Below are positions 4,120-6,387 of a DNA stretch of 6,387 bases, piece after piece. Position 1 is the first letter of the stretch. Each line of letters opens with the position of its first letter. The DNA comes from Cryomorphaceae bacterium (lineage in GTDB: Bacteria > Bacteroidota > Bacteroidia > Flavobacteriales > BACL11), in contig JACNFT010000114.1 of assembly GCA_014384505.1 (NCBI GenBank), forward strand, positions 1 to 6,387. Reading direction: 5' to 3'. Below the pieces are notes generated by a model that did not search any database, was not told the origin of the DNA, and was given only the letters and a program-made list of their open reading frames with translations. Both the position numbers and the translations under genes were made by a program.

Positions 4120-6336
4120 ATGAAAAGAACATTACTATCTTTATTTACCACACTATTTTGCCTAACATTATTTGCAGGCGACACAACAACTATTCGTATA
4201 CACGACCATACTGACATGACTTGGTACGGAAATTATGATGAGTGGGGAGAACTTCCTGATGCTACAAAAGACTACCGAAAAGTATACTTAAATTATACTA
4301 TGGGCTGTGCCACAGGCGGTTGTTCTGATTGGGATTATACTTCTCAAATTTTTGTTAGACACAGAACAGGAGAAATTGATTCGACACTACAAACAGCTCC
4401 TTTGTTTACAGTAAATGGAACCATAACAGATTCTATACATTACAGTAGTGATTCAACTTATTTTCATTTCTGGGACATCACAACTAATACTATAGATTCA
4501 ATACTATACACGCATTATGAAATAATAGAGTTTAACGACCCTAACAACCCAACAATTTCTACTGACACTTTAAGTGGTTGGATGGCTAATTACTACAATA
4601 TGGAATTTGATAGTTTAGGGAATATAATTGACTCAAATTTTGTATCTGCCAACGCAACACTTTACCTTACTAATTATACTTGGTATACTGTTTATGATGT
4701 AATTGAAAATTATGAATTGGCGCGTGTAATTACTCCTTACGGAAGTGGTTTAGCAAACAACTGGGAGTTTACAACAGTTTTTGATGTTACTGATTTTATT
4801 CAAATTCTAAGAGATTCTGTTGAAATTAGATGTCATTATAGCGGTTGGTCATCAGGATTTAGTGCTACGCTTGATTTTGAGTTTATTGAAGGAACCCCTG
4901 CGAGAGATGTTGTAAGAGTTGAAAATATTTATAGTGGTGGGTATAACTATACTTCTTCAAGCGACTTTGAAGCCAATAAATTAACCCCTCAAACAAAATT
5001 TATTGAACCAAATAGTACGGCTGCAATGGTGAAAATGACAACAACAGGACATGGGTTTGACAACAGTGCTTCTGCTGCTGAGTTTAAGCCTATTGATTAT
5101 TTTGTAAAAGTTGATGGAACCCTTACTCATACACAATACAATTGGGATGAGGATTGTGGAGAAAATCCTATTTTTCCTCAAGGGGGAACTTGGATTTATG
5201 ATAGAGCAAACTGGTGTCCAGGGAAAAGGGCACAAGCTTTTGATCATGATATAACAACTCACATTACAGCAGGAGATTCTATTGAACTAAATATTGATTT
5301 CCAATCTTATTCGTGGAGTGGAACTCAAACACCATCTTATATAATTGAATGTCAATTATTTCAATATGAAAATGCAAATTTCTCAAATTCAGTTGAAATT
5401 ATTGACATTATCAAACCTTCATTAAAAGATGAATATAGCCGTAAAAACCCTATTTGCGGAAAACCTTTAATCACTATTAGAAATTATGGTAGTAGCCCAT
5501 TAACTACTTTGGACATTGAATACAAAGTAGTTGGGGGTTCTATTCACACCTATAGTTGGACTGGAAACTTAGCATTCCTTGAATCAGAAGATGTTGAACT
5601 ACCGAACCTAAGTAACTGGTCGGGGAGCGAAAACACTTTTGAAGTAATACTTTCTAACCCAAATGGACAGGTAGATGATTATACTGCCAATAACACTATG
5701 CAAAGTGAATTTGAAAATGTCCCAGAATATCCTGAAACATTTGCACTTTGGTTTGGGACAAATGGTGGCGTAATAAATACTTTTACTCAAGAGTCTGAAA
5801 CTACATGGGATTTTTACAATGAAAGTGGAAATCTTGAATTTACAAGTGGAAGCCTTTACGGAAATACTCAATATCGAGATACTTTGACTTTCACTGCAGG
5901 TTGCTATACATTTGTAGTGAATGATACTGATGAGGATGGATTAGACTTTTGGGCAAATAATGATGGAGGAGGTATGGTTCGTTTTCGTGAAATAGGAGCT
6001 TCATGGCTAAAGTCTTTTGATGCTGATTTTGGAACAAATATTATTCATCAATTTACCGTAGGTTATGCTCAAACTACTACATCAGTTGAACAAAATAGTT
6101 CTTGGGAAATATACCCTAATCCAACAACAAAAATCTTAACGATAGAAGGCATATCAAATGAAAAAACAAAACTGACACTTCAAGATAATCTTGGAAAAAT
6201 AATCTTGGAAAGAACAATAACTAACTCAGGTTTCACTTCTGAAATTATAAACTTAGAGCAATTTGAAAATGGAATTTATTTCATTAAAATATCTAACTCC
6301 AAAGAAGAAATAACTAAAAAAGTAGTAAAAATATAA
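4120..6336 (+). CDS. Secreted PNGase F-like glycoamidase with T9SS sorting domain
   Basis: This 738-residue protein begins with a signal peptide (1-19, LFA before the cut). Residues 22-258 resemble the PNGase F N-terminal domain (HDHTDMTWYGNYDEW, then GCATGGCSDWDYT), and 262-420 the C-terminal domain (GGTWIYDRANWCPG, 355-368). PNGase F cleaves N-glycans from asparagine. Against Elizabethkingia PNGase F (aligned from memory), Asp60 corresponds to Asp72, Glu206 to Glu321 and Trp120 to Trp243. Two disulfides seem kept (Cys63-Cys68, Cys346-Cys366). Glu118 appears to be Ser241 and Arg61 is Tyr73. About 100 residues (84-196) are inserted within the first domain. Next are a CARDB-like domain (430-530), a beta-rich domain (535-650) with an acidic DTDEDG (602-607) like a calcium loop, and a T9SS type A tail (662-738, EIYPNPT to KKVVKI). 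It is therefore expected at the surface or released. Activity is likely but not certain given the substitutions. Confidence 0.87.
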   Translation: MKRTLLSLFTTLFCLTLFAGDTTTIRIHDHTDMTWYGNYDEWGELPDATKDYRKVYLNYTMGCATGGCSDWDYTSQIFVRHRTGEIDSTLQTAPLFTVNGTITDSIHYSSDSTYFHFWDITTNTIDSILYTHYEIIEFNDPNNPTISTDTLSGWMANYYNMEFDSLGNIIDSNFVSANATLYLTNYTWYTVYDVIENYELARVITPYGSGLANNWEFTTVFDVTDFIQILRDSVEIRCHYSGWSSGFSATLDFEFIEGTPARDVVRVENIYSGGYNYTSSSDFEANKLTPQTKFIEPNSTAAMVKMTTTGHGFDNSASAAEFKPIDYFVKVDGTLTHTQYNWDEDCGENPIFPQGGTWIYDRANWCPGKRAQAFDHDITTHITAGDSIELNIDFQSYSWSGTQTPSYIIECQLFQYENANFSNSVEIIDIIKPSLKDEYSRKNPICGKPLITIRNYGSSPLTTLDIEYKVVGGSIHTYSWTGNLAFLESEDVELPNLSNWSGSENTFEVILSNPNGQVDDYTANNTMQSEFENVPEYPETFALWFGTNGGVINTFTQESETTWDFYNESGNLEFTSGSLYGNTQYRDTLTFTAGCYTFVVNDTDEDGLDFWANNDGGGMVRFREIGASWLKSFDADFGTNIIHQFTVGYAQTTTSVEQNSSWEIYPNPTTKILTIEGISNEKTKLTLQDNLGKIILERTITNSGFTSEIINLEQFENGIYFIKISNSKEEITKKVVKI

Positions 6337-6387
6337 ATGAAATATTGTAATTCATTAACCCAATATTCACGATTCAAAACACGTGAA
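6337..6387 (+). CDS. ispG: 4-hydroxy-3-methylbut-2-enyl diphosphate synthase IspG, N-terminus only
   Basis: The ATG follows the TAA of the PNGase-like gene with no gap, and 17 codons remain open to the window edge, reading MKYCNSLTQYSRFKTRE. This is the typical Bacteroidota IspG (GcpE) start, of the form M-x-Y-C-x-S-L-T-x-Y-x-R-x-x-T-R-x. IspG is the [4Fe-4S] enzyme of the MEP pathway that converts MEcPP to HMBPP for isoprenoid synthesis. Its catalytic and cluster-binding parts lie outside the window. The zero-base junction suggests read-through or coupling with the upstream gene, or a promoter inside the end of that gene. Identification rests on a short but distinctive N-terminus. Confidence 0.8.
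   Translation, partial: MKYCNSLTQYSRFKTRE

Noticed and set aside
4981..5871. Two minus-strand open frames (4981-5262 and 5608-5871) inside the PNGase F-like gene
   Set aside because: Both are antisense to well-supported domains and show no signal, motif or start context.

Overview
The window looks like a piece of a Bacteroidota chromosome, most likely a marine or freshwater Flavobacteriales-type organism. The pointers are an AT-rich sequence (about one third G+C by eye), promoter -7 boxes of the TAnnTTTG type, weak Shine-Dalgarno sites, a large secreted protein with a C-terminal type IX secretion (T9SS type A) sorting domain, and a Bacteroidota-like IspG N-terminus. The genus cannot be fixed from the sequence alone.

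Left end (1-297). The window opens inside a class II tRNA-Ser(GGA) gene, whose 3' half is present and followed by a hairpin terminator. The last 17 bases of the tRNA region (T-stem 3' strand, acceptor 3' strand, discriminator G and one more base) recur exactly 122 bp downstream, followed by a second, bidirectional hairpin terminator and a tandem GTTGTC repeat. This is the usual footprint of tyrosine-integrase insertion at a tRNA 3' end, but no integrase is present.

Accessory gene (298-870, minus strand). Just inside the second tRNA tail is an intact Xre-type regulator recognisable as 'mobile mystery protein A'. Its usual partner, the Fic-domain 'mobile mystery protein B', is absent. Its promoter region holds a 16-bp perfect palindrome and further AAAGTTA half-sites, suggesting autoregulation. 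The best reading is a decayed or minimal mobile island that has kept only the regulator/antitoxin-like half of a pair.

Housekeeping block (922-2969, minus strand). Three tightly spaced genes form an operon: an OmpA-domain coiled-coil lipoprotein, a membrane-anchored single-domain rhodanese, and the tRNA1(Val) A37 N6-methyltransferase TrmN6. A TAGTTTTG -7 box sits upstream of the first gene.

Envelope and secreted block (3063-6387). A small exported WxxGxW-repeat protein (minus) is divergent from a DUF502 membrane protein (plus). Next is a 738-residue secreted PNGase F-like protein with a T9SS tail. It keeps the counterparts of PNGase F Asp60 and Glu206, appears to lack Glu118, and has an insertion of about 100 residues. 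The window ends in the first 17 codons of ispG, which starts directly after the stop codon of the PNGase-like gene.

The most notable points are the tRNA-Ser attachment-site relic with its orphan mobile mystery protein A, and the diverged, enlarged PNGase F-like T9SS cargo protein. No wholly unknown multi-gene system is evident.
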